The notes: generated from the sequence alone by a model not told the origin. Positions 47,487 through 55,778 are shown, counted from the stretch's first letter. The stretch is DNA of 64,000 nucleotides from Wujia chipingensis (GCF_014337155.1 NZ_CP060632.1:2487001-2551000), one strand, 5' to 3'. A program made the numbers and translations.

Positions 47487-48227
47487 CTAGTCCTCACGGT
47501 GACACATGATCTGTTCTGCTTCTTCGAGCTGATCGATCGTATTCACACCGCGGATCTCGTCACAGGCATCTCCGGTAAGCGGAAGTGCCGATACTTTGAG
47601 ACCGATCTTTTTGATCAGTGCAATCGTATCCGTCAGGTAATATTCTCCAGCGGCGTTATCATTGCTCAGCAGATCCAGACTTGCAGAAAGTGCCTCGGAA
47701 TTAAAAATATACATACCGGAATTTACTTCCTTGCATGCCCGCTCCTCTTCGGTTGCATCCTTGTGCTCGATAATCTTCTCGAAATTGCCTGCTGCATCAC
47801 GGATGATACGTCCGTACCCGGTTGCATCATCCAGAATTGCAGACAATACTGTCACGCCATTTGCTTCCTTGCGATGTTTCTCGACAAGTTCTGTCAATGT
47901 CTTTCCAGTAATCAACGGCGTGTCTCCACAGAGCACCAGTGTATCGCCCTCTGTACCAATAAAATCCTTGGCGCATTTGACAGCATGTCCAGTTCCAAGC
48001 TGTTCTTTCTGTTCTACATAATCTACGACATCATAGATCGCATCCTTGACCTCTCTGCCCTTATAGCCGACAATCACGCATACCTCACCGGCTCCTGCAT
48101 CCTTGCACGCCTGAATCACATAATGCACCATCGGTCTGCCTAAGCACTTATGAATGACTTTCGGTAAATCAGAATTCATTCGTGTTCCTTTTCCTGCTGC
48201 CAAAATTACTGCTTTTAATTTGTTCAT
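47487..48227 (-). CDS. glmU: N-acetylglucosamine-1-phosphate uridyltransferase domain (GlmU N-terminal half only)
   Basis: 246 residues. Nucleotidyltransferase motif LAAGKGTRMNSDLPKVIHKC, LCGDTPL metal Asp, GTGHAV, and YGRIIRD match the uridyltransferase half of GlmU. The left-handed beta-helix acetyltransferase half (another ~200 residues in the bifunctional enzyme) is absent; the gene stops cleanly 10 bases before pth. It should make UDP-GlcNAc from GlcNAc-1-P, with acetylation supplied elsewhere. A related sugar nucleotidyltransferase is possible. Confidence 0.8.
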   Translation of the reverse strand: MNKLKAVILAAGKGTRMNSDLPKVIHKCLGRPMVHYVIQACKDAGAGEVCVIVGYKGREVKDAIYDVVDYVEQKEQLGTGHAVKCAKDFIGTEGDTLVLCGDTPLITGKTLTELVEKHRKEANGVTVLSAILDDATGYGRIIRDAAGNFEKIIEHKDATEEERACKEVNSGMYIFNSEALSASLDLLSNDNAAGEYYLTDTIALIKKIGLKVSALPLTGDACDEIRGVNTIDQLEEAEQIMCHRED

Positions 48228-48251
48228 CTTTCTTCCAACCTTTTTCTATAT

Positions 48252-49166
48252 TTAATACAAACTATCCCGTAGTTCCTTTGCTTTCGCAACTGCTTCTTCT
48301 GCATCCATTGTCTCGTATACATAAATCTCAGTTGTCATGACAGGCTCCTGTACACAGAACGTAAATGCATATGCATTGTCCTGATACACCTTGTAATACA
48401 TGGCATTGTCCTCGTTGCAGCTCTTTGTATCCGCCCGCAACGCTTCCGCCCCTGCATCCGCAAGCAGAAATGTTACATAATAATTGACTGGTTCTTCTGC
48501 ATCTGCGGTAGCCGTTTCCTCATACCTTGTATGCTGCGCTCCACAGGTCACATAAACATCATTGATCTCGTCCTGTGCAACGATTGTCTCTTCCTGTGAA
48601 TCCGTAATATACACATTCTTATTTTGTTCCATAGAGATGGCTTTCTTCTGCATCTCGGCGATCTTCGTCCGATATCGGTATTCCACCTCCCGAATCTGAT
48701 CTTCCACATAATCATATAGCTTCAGGAATTCCCGGTTTGATGGATTCAAACCTCCAGATACATGCTCGCCCGACGCCGTATACAACGTCAGTTCCTTGTA
48801 TTCTCCGTCCTTCAAATCCCGGCTTCCGATATTTCTTCGCATATGATACAGGTCAATATCATCTATGATATCCTTGATCTGCTGAATTGTATCTGCCGAT
48901 AACTGAACCGTCTCCTCCGGGCATGGATCACTCGGCACCCAACGATTAAAGTCATCTGCATAAATGCGGACATTTCCATTGTCACTGATCTCCGCATGCA
49001 GCGTATACATCTCATATGTCTCAACTGCCTCGCCTTTGACTGTCGATGACAACATCAGGAACATTCCATCCGCCAGTGTTGTATCCTCTTTCTTTCCGCA
49101 TCCCACCAGACTGAAAAGCAGGCAGCACGCGCAGAAGAAATAGAAGGCTCTTTTCTTTATGCTCAA
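48252..49166 (-). CDS. Unknown lipoprotein
   Basis: 304 residues, signal peptide with lipobox LVGC (Cys ~23). Body of unrecognised family with mixed charge; residues ~150-185 are a likely helix (YDYVEDQIREVEYRYRTKIAEMQKKAISME). The start is TTG with GAGGTG upstream. It precedes glmU by 24 bases on the same strand and may belong to that unit. Confidence 0.75.
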   Translation of the reverse strand: MSIKKRAFYFFCACCLLFSLVGCGKKEDTTLADGMFLMLSSTVKGEAVETYEMYTLHAEISDNGNVRIYADDFNRWVPSDPCPEETVQLSADTIQQIKDIIDDIDLYHMRRNIGSRDLKDGEYKELTLYTASGEHVSGGLNPSNREFLKLYDYVEDQIREVEYRYRTKIAEMQKKAISMEQNKNVYITDSQEETIVAQDEINDVYVTCGAQHTRYEETATADAEEPVNYYVTFLLADAGAEALRADTKSCNEDNAMYYKVYQDNAYAFTFCVQEPVMTTEIYVYETMDAEEAVAKAKELRDSLY

Positions 49167-49377
49167 TGTTCACACCTCAAGTTCTATTGCATAATTAATG
49201 TAATTATAGCACATTTCTATTCGTACTGTCATTATTTTCACTGTAGTTTCACACTTCTTTTGTTGTTTTTACTTGAGAATATTGTAAAACACATAAAAAT
49301 AATGTAAAACAAATTATATTTTGTTTTAGAGCTTATTTACAACAAAGAAAATACAAAAAAAGAAAAGGAGAACAAAC

Positions 49378-49578
49378 ATGGCAAAAGAAATCCCATACAA
49401 GATCTATCTTGAAGAAAACGAGATGCCAACCCAGTGGTACAATGTGCGTGCGGACATGAAGAAAAAGCCTGCACCAATTCTGAATCCGGCTACGTTACAG
49501 CCTGTGACACTGGACGAGCTGTCCCATATCTTCTGTACCGAACTTGCAAAGTCATTTGCAACCCTGCCAACCGTATAA
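49378..49578 (+). pseudogene. N-terminal fragment of a TrpB2-type tryptophan synthase beta chain
   Basis: 66 residues. The first ~50 (IPYKIYLEENEMPTQWYNVR, KPAPILNPATLQPVTLDEL, FCTEL) match the N-terminus of the TrpB2 class of tryptophan synthase beta chains, which are normally several times longer. The chain then deviates (AKSFATLPTV) and stops. No further trpB sequence follows in any frame; a terminator does. The AAAGGAG site is excellent, so the fragment is probably still translated. It could be a decayed gene or a retained small protein. Confidence 0.7.
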
Positions 49579-49615
49579 TTTATATTTACATCATTCATAT
49601 CTAAAAAGAGTACAT

Positions 49616-49695
49616 AAAAAGCTATGTGTATTTTCTGTTTTCCATTGTCTGACTATCAGCGGTCGCGCAGACATATACACATAGCTTTCTTTTTA
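49616..49695. terminator. Long-loop inverted repeat, bidirectional terminator
   Basis: AAAGCTATGTGTAT (49618-49631) pairs with ATACACATAGCTTT (49675-49688); a smaller TGTCTG/CAGACA hairpin sits inside the loop. T-tracts on both sides. Confidence 0.7.
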
Positions 49696-49711
49696 TCTGT
49701 TCAATTGCAAT

Positions 49712-51292
49712 CTATAAGAATTTCAGTTCTTTCATCTGAAATTTATCTTTTCCGTGGTAAACCAGATACAACGCATGTATACCATCTGGAATCTGGACGT
49801 CCCCGGTGAAACATTCCCATGCATGCTCATCTTCTGCATCTGTTATGTTGATTTTCCCGCAGGCTGGTCCTTCTGGTTCCAAACGCAATTCGAAGAAATT
49901 ATTTTCAGGCACCGGCATATCTACTGGTTTATGAATCAGTCTGCTCCGTGCATCGAGCCGGGCTGGTGTATCGAATCGCGCCTTATTTTCTTCTGTCTCA
50001 ATTCGTCCAACAATTCCGATTCTGGTTACATTCTTAAATTCAAAATACTTGTACCCTATCAACGTTCCATGATCAATCTCGCCAATGAAACGTTCTTCTC
50101 CACTATTGGTTATATTGGGGAATTCTTCTTTATATATGCTGTTATTTCCATGCGGCATACTTCCATTCGTCAGATTGCAGGCAATCACTGCTGGATAGCT
50201 CCCCTCCGCAACAAGCGGTCCCTCATTTAATCCACAGCTTGTAACCTCCACCTGCCGAATACTTCCATCTGCTTCGATCTTTATCTTCTCTGCACACGCC
50301 TGTCTGCTATAGTCGGATTTGTGTGTGAGTCTGTGATAGAACGCATACCACTGACCATTTATTTCAATAATGCTTCCATGTGTCGTACCGGTCATATTAA
50401 GTTTCTCTTCCAATGGTCTGCCATCCAGCCCGACATCGCCATTTGAGACAATCGTTCCTCCAAACGTAAATCCACCATCCGGCTGGTCACTTACAGCATA
50501 ACAAAGTTCATGATTCTGCTTTGATGAATAGACAAAATAATATTTATCTCCAACTTTTCGCATGGAAGAAGCTTCAAAAAACGGATGTGCCTCGAATGAT
50601 GTTCCTTTCACCTTATACAGAATAATATGCTTCGGCTCTTCTTTCACGGTCAGCATATCGTCCTCGAGCACCAGCATCACAGGTCCCATAATGCTGTCCG
50701 GGTATGACAGGATTTCTTCTCTTGTACGCCCAAACATCTCCATCTCCTGTTTCACATAGGCATCATTTTCCGGGAAGTCTGGCTGTTCTTCGTAATCATA
50801 CTGTGTACCATAATAGAGTCTTATCACGCCATCATCATTCAGCACCGCCGGGTCAAAGCATACATACCGCATCATCGGACTTCCATCTTTATTGCGCACA
50901 TGCCCTAAAAATTTATATTTTCCCGCTGGCGTATCACATACAGCCACGCTGATCGGACATGTATAACCACCCACGCCATAATCGCCGGACATCGCGTAAT
51001 ACAGGTAATATTTTCCATCATTTCCCTGCACAACATCCGGTGCATACATATAACAAAGCTCCGGGTAAGCAGGATCCTGATTTGCCTCATATATCACTCG
51101 TTCTTTTCTCCAATCTGTCAGATCATCTACCGGTGCCGAATACACAGTATAGTCATCCATACAGAATGTATATCCCCCCTCATGATCATGGGAACCATAC
51201 AGATACACCCGGTCTCCGAACACATGTGGTTCCCCATCCGGGATATACTCATTCAAAGGTAAAAAAGGATTAAACACTTGTTTCTTTCTCAT
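49712..51292 (-). CDS. GH43 family glycosidase with C-terminal carbohydrate-binding-like domain
   Basis: 526 residues, no signal peptide, so probably cytosolic. The N-terminal five-blade GH43 domain starts at NPFLPLNEYIPDGEPHVFGD (catalytic base Asp), continues through MYAPDVVQGNDGKYYLYYAM (pKa-modulating Asp) and AHPFFEASSMRKVGDKYYFVY (general-acid Glu). The last ~140 residues look like a CBM6-type beta-sandwich. Likely releases arabinose or xylose from imported plant oligosaccharides. Divergent from an AraC regulator that probably controls it. Confidence 0.9.
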   Translation of the reverse strand: MRKKQVFNPFLPLNEYIPDGEPHVFGDRVYLYGSHDHEGGYTFCMDDYTVYSAPVDDLTDWRKERVIYEANQDPAYPELCYMYAPDVVQGNDGKYYLYYAMSGDYGVGGYTCPISVAVCDTPAGKYKFLGHVRNKDGSPMMRYVCFDPAVLNDDGVIRLYYGTQYDYEEQPDFPENDAYVKQEMEMFGRTREEILSYPDSIMGPVMLVLEDDMLTVKEEPKHIILYKVKGTSFEAHPFFEASSMRKVGDKYYFVYSSKQNHELCYAVSDQPDGGFTFGGTIVSNGDVGLDGRPLEEKLNMTGTTHGSIIEINGQWYAFYHRLTHKSDYSRQACAEKIKIEADGSIRQVEVTSCGLNEGPLVAEGSYPAVIACNLTNGSMPHGNNSIYKEEFPNITNSGEERFIGEIDHGTLIGYKYFEFKNVTRIGIVGRIETEENKARFDTPARLDARSRLIHKPVDMPVPENNFFELRLEPEGPACGKINITDAEDEHAWECFTGDVQIPDGIHALYLVYHGKDKFQMKELKFL

Positions 51293-51554
51293 AATCTTGT
51301 CCTCCTGCTCGTTCTATTCATGCAAAGTGAGATATTATTTCCTCATGCCCTGATCTGACTATATCTTATCGTAATCTTTTTTCACTATCTACCGAATCAT
51401 TGCTATTTAGTTATCAATTATTGCTATTTTTTTACGAATATTTTTGCTGTTTTTCATAATTTTCTTGATATTTTTTTCTATTTCGTTATAATTTAATAAA
51501 ATCATCAACATCCAAAAGCATTTTTTGATTATAGAATGGAGACAAAATATTAGC

Positions 51555-52445
51555 ATGGCACTTAACCTGGATGGTTCTTATGAACAGATAAAATTTCACG
51601 ATTATGAATCTGTGTTGTTATATAACAACACGCAATACGAAACATATGTGCCACATTGGCATGCATCCACAGAAATCATCATGCCTGTCAAAGGCGATTA
51701 TACTATCATCTGCAATGGGACAAACTATTATCTGAAGGAGCGGGATATCCTGATCATTGCACCTGGAACTGTTCATTCCATTCCAGCCTGTCATGGTCAA
51801 CGTTATATTTTTCTGGCAGATTTCTTCCATTATATTAAATCTGACTGTTTTTCAACAATTCAGGCAGCACTCTCTCCAGTTACACTGATCAACGGGAACA
51901 CACTCCCTGAAATTCATGATACATGTGCCCAACTGATTTCCTCCTGTGCAGAAGAGTATTTCGGCGAAAACCGGTTCCGTGAGACTGCGGTGTTTCATTT
52001 CCTTGTTCAGCTTTTTTTGCTGGTTGGGCGCACACTGTCTGACGAAAGTGCAGTCTTCCATGATATATCTCCTGACAAGAAAAGACATTATACCGAAGCA
52101 TTTTCATCTGTATGTGAATACATCCATCAGCATTACGCAGAAAATCTATGCGTTGATACAGCGGCATCCATGACGGGATTTTCCAAGTATCATTTTCTTC
52201 GGCTTTTCAAACAATTTGCAGGCGATACCTTCTACCATTATGTAAATGCACAGCGCATTTATCATGCATGCCTGTTGCTCTCTGACCCTGAAAAAAATAT
52301 AACGGAGGTCGCAATGAGCTGTGGATTCCACTCTATCTCATCGTTCCTCCGTATCTTCAAACTACAAAAAGGGTGTACCCCGACTGAATTCCGCAGAATT
52401 CATAATACAACCAATACCTCCATTACTCTGCCAGCATCAGACTGA
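51555..52445 (+). CDS. AraC family transcriptional regulator
   Basis: About 296 residues from ATG 51555 (GGAG upstream; a TTG at 51525 is weaker). N-terminal cupin sensing domain (HWHASTEIIMPVKGDYTI, LIIAPGTVHSIP) and a C-terminal double HTH (SVCEYIHQHYAENLCVDTAA, TGFSKYHFLRLFKQFAGDTF, ITEVAMSCGFHSISSFLRIFK). Divergently placed against the GH43 gene, its probable target. Its stop overlaps the convergent pfkA stop by 23 bases. Confidence 0.93.
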   Translation: MALNLDGSYEQIKFHDYESVLLYNNTQYETYVPHWHASTEIIMPVKGDYTIICNGTNYYLKERDILIIAPGTVHSIPACHGQRYIFLADFFHYIKSDCFSTIQAALSPVTLINGNTLPEIHDTCAQLISSCAEEYFGENRFRETAVFHFLVQLFLLVGRTLSDESAVFHDISPDKKRHYTEAFSSVCEYIHQHYAENLCVDTAASMTGFSKYHFLRLFKQFAGDTFYHYVNAQRIYHACLLLSDPEKNITEVAMSCGFHSISSFLRIFKLQKGCTPTEFRRIHNTTNTSITLPASD

Positions 52446-53397
52446 GCTGGTACTGGAAGGAATCCAGATTGTTGTTATGCAGGCCGATTGCCTCCGCAAT
52501 ATCATAGTCAACCAGAATATCGTTTTTGATCGCAACGATCCGGTTACCTCTGCCCTGTCGCAATATCTCAATTGCATACGCGCCCATCAGCGAACCATAC
52601 ATACGATCCTTCGCCGTTGGCTGTCCTCCTCGCTGGATATATCCAAGCACAGATACACGCGACTCAATTCCTGTCTCCTTCTGAATCAGATCTGCCAGCT
52701 TGCCTGCATCCGTTACACCTTCTGCCACGACAACCAGATAGCTGTTTCTGCCATCGGTGTGCCGTTTACGCAGTGCATTTATAATGTAATCGAAGTTTCC
52801 GTCCCATTTCTCCGGTAATACGATAGCATCTGCGGATGTCGCCATGCCTGCCCAGAGCGCGATATAACCACGCTTTCTGCCCATGACCTCTACGACGCTG
52901 CAGCGACCATGGGATACCGATGAATCGCGGATCTTATCGATTGCTTCCATGGCGGTATTTGCTGCTGTGTCAAATCCCAATGTGTATTCGGAACATGCCA
53001 CATCCCGGTCGATCGTTCCCGGAATACAGACAATATCCACACCTTCATCCTTGAACTTGATTGCGCCGCGCAGCGTACCGTCCCCACCGATTGCGACAAC
53101 CGCATCCACGTCATGTGCACGCAGGTTTTCAGCCGCAATGTGTCTGTATTTCTGATCTAAAAAGCGCTCGCTCCTGCTTGTGAAGAGAATCGTCCCTCCC
53201 TGATTGTTGATGTTTCGCACATCGTCTAATCCAAGCGGAACCGTCTCCCAGTCTATCAACCCTTCGTAGCCGCGCAGGACACCAACGACTTCGATACCGA
53301 GATTGTTCGCGCTGAACACGACCGCACGAACCGCCGAATTCATTCCCGGTGCATCACCACCACTTGTCAGTACCGCTATCTTCTTAATTTCACTCAT
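52423..53397 (-). CDS. pfkA: ATP-dependent 6-phosphofructokinase
   Basis: Phosphorylates fructose-6-phosphate; committed step of glycolysis. 324 residues. Glycine-rich GGDAPGMNSAVRA, GGDGTLRGA (GGDG fits ATP use, not PPi), catalytic PGTIDRDVACSEYTLGFDTA with both Asp kept, MGRKRGYIALWAG, and LGYIQRGGQPTAKDR. The residue between the two catalytic Asp is Arg where most PfkA have Asn. GGAGG precedes the ATG; the structured element copy 2 lies ~60 bases upstream. Confidence 0.95.
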   Translation of the reverse strand: MSEIKKIAVLTSGGDAPGMNSAVRAVVFSANNLGIEVVGVLRGYEGLIDWETVPLGLDDVRNINNQGGTILFTSRSERFLDQKYRHIAAENLRAHDVDAVVAIGGDGTLRGAIKFKDEGVDIVCIPGTIDRDVACSEYTLGFDTAANTAMEAIDKIRDSSVSHGRCSVVEVMGRKRGYIALWAGMATSADAIVLPEKWDGNFDYIINALRKRHTDGRNSYLVVVAEGVTDAGKLADLIQKETGIESRVSVLGYIQRGGQPTAKDRMYGSLMGAYAIEILRQGRGNRIVAIKNDILVDYDIAEAIGLHNNNLDSFQYQLSLMLAE

Positions 53398-53455
53398 TTT
53401 GTCTTATCCTCCGGATTATTTATTATCAATTGTGCAACTGATAATTGTATGTGTA

Positions 53456-53601
53456 TTGTACAGATATTACCAATTCTACACAGACACGCTCTCGCTCGGT
53501 TCATCACGTAATGGTACTAAATTCACGCCAAACAAGTTTGCCGTTCATTAAGTACCAACGTGCTTCAACGGTCTGTTTTAGAATTGGTAATATCTGCACA
53601 A
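53456..53601 (-). repeat. Structured dispersed element, copy 2 (nested inverted repeats)
   Basis: Second copy of the element at 11347-11487. P1 ACAGAC/GTCTGT (53480-53485 with 53571-53576) replaces GCAGAC/GTCTGC. P2 CACGT..TGGTACT/AGTACCA-ACGTG (53505-53518 with 53551-53562) replaces CACGC/GCGTG. The apical stem CAAA/TTTG (53529-53532 with 53537-53540) replaces a different pair. The outer arms continue to 53456-53478 and 53579-53601, and AATTGTGCAAC at 53428-53438 pairs with 53619-53629. It fills the gap between the rhomboid stop and pfkA. Confidence 0.8.
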
Positions 53602-53635
53602 TCATATACATCTACTATGTTGCACAATTATAAAA

Positions 53636-54796
53636 TCACTTACATATTGTCTTGTAAAATGCGTCTACCTGCTGCCAGTTGCACGCAGTGTCGTCGAATG
53701 CAAAATACGACAGCTCATACGATTCGCAGTCACCCGTGATCAAAAACTGGATGATCACTTCCTTCTCGCTTCCCTTATAATACGCGTTTCCATTGAATTG
53801 TACGACCTGTTCTCCACTTTCTGCGGTAAAGGATTCCCATTTTGTATTCGTACAGTAATCATCCAAAGCTTCGCCATAGGTTTTCGTTCCATAGCTCTTC
53901 ATCTCATAATCTGCCACCGGCTGTTCCCGGATATACATTACCCGCTTATCCATCAGAGAGGACTGATCCTTGCCAATATGTGCCTCACCAACGCCCATCA
54001 CGCAGAGCACGATTGTCGCTATAATCGCCAAGATCTTGCAGAACTGATTCTCTATGAAGCCCTGCCATTTCTTTACATTTAACGCAAACGCCAAAATACC
54101 GCCAACAATCGCGCCGCCGATATGTCCATAGATATCCACATTCCCGCCTGCAGAATAAATCGCATATCCAATCACGAGTGCAATAGCGATAATCATATCC
54201 TTCCGCTCGGCATTCTTCCGTCCCATAATCTGGAGGAACACTGCTGCACATATAATTCCGAAGACAGCCCCGGACGCGCCCGCGGCAAACCGTGGACTCT
54301 CCGGATGCAGCTTGTGTGCAATCTCCATCGAGAGGAATCCTGCTCCAACGCCGGAACCAAAATAGATGATTGCCATCCGCAGGGAACCAAGCCTTTGTTC
54401 TACCAGTTTACCAAACAGAAAGAGCGCCACCATATTTCCTATCAAATGCTCAAAATCCGCATGTATGAACATATAAGAGATCAAACGACGATATTCGTGG
54501 TTTATCGTGATGTACTCATAGTTAATTCCTGCAAGTTGGAATGTGTTTTCGATACCAATACACATAATCGCCGCAATCACATTCGCCACAATAATCAGGA
54601 TTGTAACAATCGGAATCGTCTGCTTTGCACGCACGGGCTGAACCGGTGGCACTGTATGAACCACATACGGATCTTCATATGCATAAGGATTCTGGTTTGT
54701 ATATGGATTCTGATTCTCATATTTCTGCGACGGCATGCCATAATATGGGCCTGATTTTCTCTCCTGATCCGTTTCATTATCTCTTCTTAACTGCAC
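53636..54796 (-). CDS. Rhomboid family intramembrane serine protease
   Basis: 386 residues. A cytosolic N-terminus rich in Asn/Pro/Tyr repeats (YENQNPYTNQNPYAYEDPY), then six membrane helices with the catalytic Ser in AAGASGAVFGII and the His in IYGHIGGAIVGG, plus an ENTFQLAG-type loop and MFIHADFEHLIGNM. The C-terminal ~110 residues form an additional domain outside the rhomboid core. The start is GTG with GGGG 8 bases upstream. Cleaves unknown membrane substrates. Confidence 0.92.
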   Translation of the reverse strand: MQLRRDNETDQERKSGPYYGMPSQKYENQNPYTNQNPYAYEDPYVVHTVPPVQPVRAKQTIPIVTILIIVANVIAAIMCIGIENTFQLAGINYEYITINHEYRRLISYMFIHADFEHLIGNMVALFLFGKLVEQRLGSLRMAIIYFGSGVGAGFLSMEIAHKLHPESPRFAAGASGAVFGIICAAVFLQIMGRKNAERKDMIIAIALVIGYAIYSAGGNVDIYGHIGGAIVGGILAFALNVKKWQGFIENQFCKILAIIATIVLCVMGVGEAHIGKDQSSLMDKRVMYIREQPVADYEMKSYGTKTYGEALDDYCTNTKWESFTAESGEQVVQFNGNAYYKGSEKEVIIQFLITGDCESYELSYFAFDDTACNWQQVDAFYKTICK

Positions 54797-55012
54797 TTGT
54801 ACATCCCCTTTCTACTTGTGCATATCTTTTGTTTCTATCACACTGCAACAATTATATTCTACCTTCCCATTCTAGGCAACCAAAACTTGCATCCCGCTTT
54901 ATTTTATCTTCCGATTGGGGCTTTTTTCTTGTTCCGCCATTTTTCCCCCAACCTGCTTGCAAGCAAGCTTGCAGCGATGCATGTGCTTGGGCGATTATCA
55001 CGCAAAAATTTA
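54797..55012. other. Intergenic stretch upstream of the rhomboid gene
   Basis: AT-rich, with one near-palindrome (TGCTTGCAAGCAAGCTTGCA near 54956). A 13-codon minus-strand frame (MAEQEKSPNRKIK) follows a G-rich site near 54940, but nothing else supports it. Confidence 0.4.
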
Positions 55013-55118
55013 CCCCGCGCTATGTGGAGTAGCGCGGGGCTGTTAGAGAAAGGAGTCGATTATAAATTCCATGTACGCGAATTTATGTTTCGTTGTGGTT
55101 AGTTGTTGCTAACTACAT
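55003..55118 (-). ncRNA. Candidate iron-regulated small RNA
   Basis: A minus-strand promoter (55124-55152) and an intrinsic terminator (10-base stem CCCCGCGCTA/TAGCGCGGGG at 55013-55039, minus-strand tail TAAATTTTT) bracket about 110 bases without a credible ORF. The stretch complementary to plus 55046-55055 is CTCCTTTCTC, an anti-Shine-Dalgarno run that should be single-stranded just before the terminator, as in C-rich regulatory RNAs such as FsrA. Two DtxR-type operators cover the promoter and start. Not recognised as a known family; inference from layout. Confidence 0.5.
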
Positions 55119-55152
55119 GTTGTATGTTAACGTAAACTAACTAAAAAGTCAA
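55098..55152 (-). promoter_or_regulatory. Promoter with two DtxR-type operators (sRNA candidate)
   Basis: Minus strand: TTGACT (plus 55147-55152), 17-base spacer, TAACAT (55124-55129). Operator-like GTTAGTTTACGTTAAC (55126-55141) fills the space between the two boxes, and GTTAGTTGTTGCTAAC (55098-55113) lies just past the start site. The same arrangement is found at the feo promoter. Confidence 0.65.
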
Positions 55153-55233
55153 CCACTTTTTTCATATTTTTTACTTGTTGATAATTATTCTTAACTGGAC
55201 GATATTCCTTGTGGATTACTCCGCTTGTTTGCT

Positions 55234-55395
55234 CTATTTCTGTGTTTTTTTCGGTGCATGACAGACACTTCCACAGTGACTGCAATCCCCGCCACAGCTT
55301 GACTTGCCGGCACGCTTATCCTTCACCATCCCCCGGATGACCAAACCAACCACCGCAACTACTACCAATAATATTAAAAATGTACCTAAATTCAT
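55234..55395 (-). CDS. FeoB-associated Cys-rich membrane protein
   Basis: 53 residues, too short for a standard ORF cut-off. N-terminal membrane helix (MNLGTFLILLVVVAVVGLVI) followed by a basic segment and a Cys-rich tail CGGDCSHCGSVCH. This is the pattern of the FeoB-associated Cys-rich membrane protein family (the C-terminal partner in Feo systems). AAGGAGGT sits 7 bases before the ATG. Downstream of feoB on the same strand, separated by the large hairpin at 55431-55731. Probably helps FeoB-mediated ferrous iron uptake. Confidence 0.92.
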   Translation of the reverse strand: MNLGTFLILLVVVAVVGLVIRGMVKDKRAGKSSCGGDCSHCGSVCHAPKKTQK

Positions 55396-55430
55396 TTCCA
55401 CGACCTCCTTACAAGGTAATATTTATTGTA

Positions 55431-55731
55431 TTTGCAAACCATATAAACCAATGGTGTAGATGGTTCATATGTTTCCATCTAATATCCATGATATAGAATA
55501 TGTTTGTGGCTTAGAAGTTCTTGGTGTTCAACTCATTTACCCAGCCATGTTTGAACACGATGTTCAAACAAGCCGCCACTGAGCCATGGACGGCGAATTG
55601 GCGGCGTTGGCGTCCACTCACAATACTTACATTGAACACCTAGAACTTCTTAGCTACAATACATCCCTATATTATGGATATCAGATGGAAATATATGCAC
55701 CTTCTATCTCATCTTTTCCATGGTTTACAAA
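55431..55731 (-). repeat. 300 bp hairpin element with possible H-type pseudoknot
   Basis: Outer arms 55431-55531 and 55632-55731 are an interrupted inverted repeat. The ends are TTTG-AAACCAT with ATGGTTT-CAAA; the inner arms 55509-55531 and 55632-55654 are nearly perfect. The centre holds a 9-base hairpin (GTTTGAACA 55549-55557 with TGTTCAAAC 55561-55569) and two interleaved stems (GCCGCCA 55572-55578 with TGGCGGC 55599-55605; TGGACG 55587-55592 with CGTCCA 55611-55616), i.e. an H-type pseudoknot. No coding capacity. Sequence unrelated to the two copies of the other element. Strand is that of the feo genes around it; true strand unknown. Confidence 0.75.
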
Positions 55732-55753
55732 CACAATTCCCACATACTTAATA

Positions 55754-55778
55754 TAGCACCGGATATGCTCCGGTGCTA
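55754..55778 (-). terminator. Hairpin after feoB
   Basis: TAGCACCGGA and TCCGGTGCTA form a perfect 10-base stem 26 bases after the feoB stop. The T-tract is better on the plus strand than on the minus, so termination of feoB may be partial and allow read-through to the Cys-rich gene. Confidence 0.6.

Noticed and set aside
55055..55113. 13-codon plus-strand peptide (MYANLCFVVVSCC) after AAAGGAG
   Set aside because: The spacing of about 15 bases is too long, the frame runs through the operator palindrome, and the opposite strand explains the region better as promoter and RNA.
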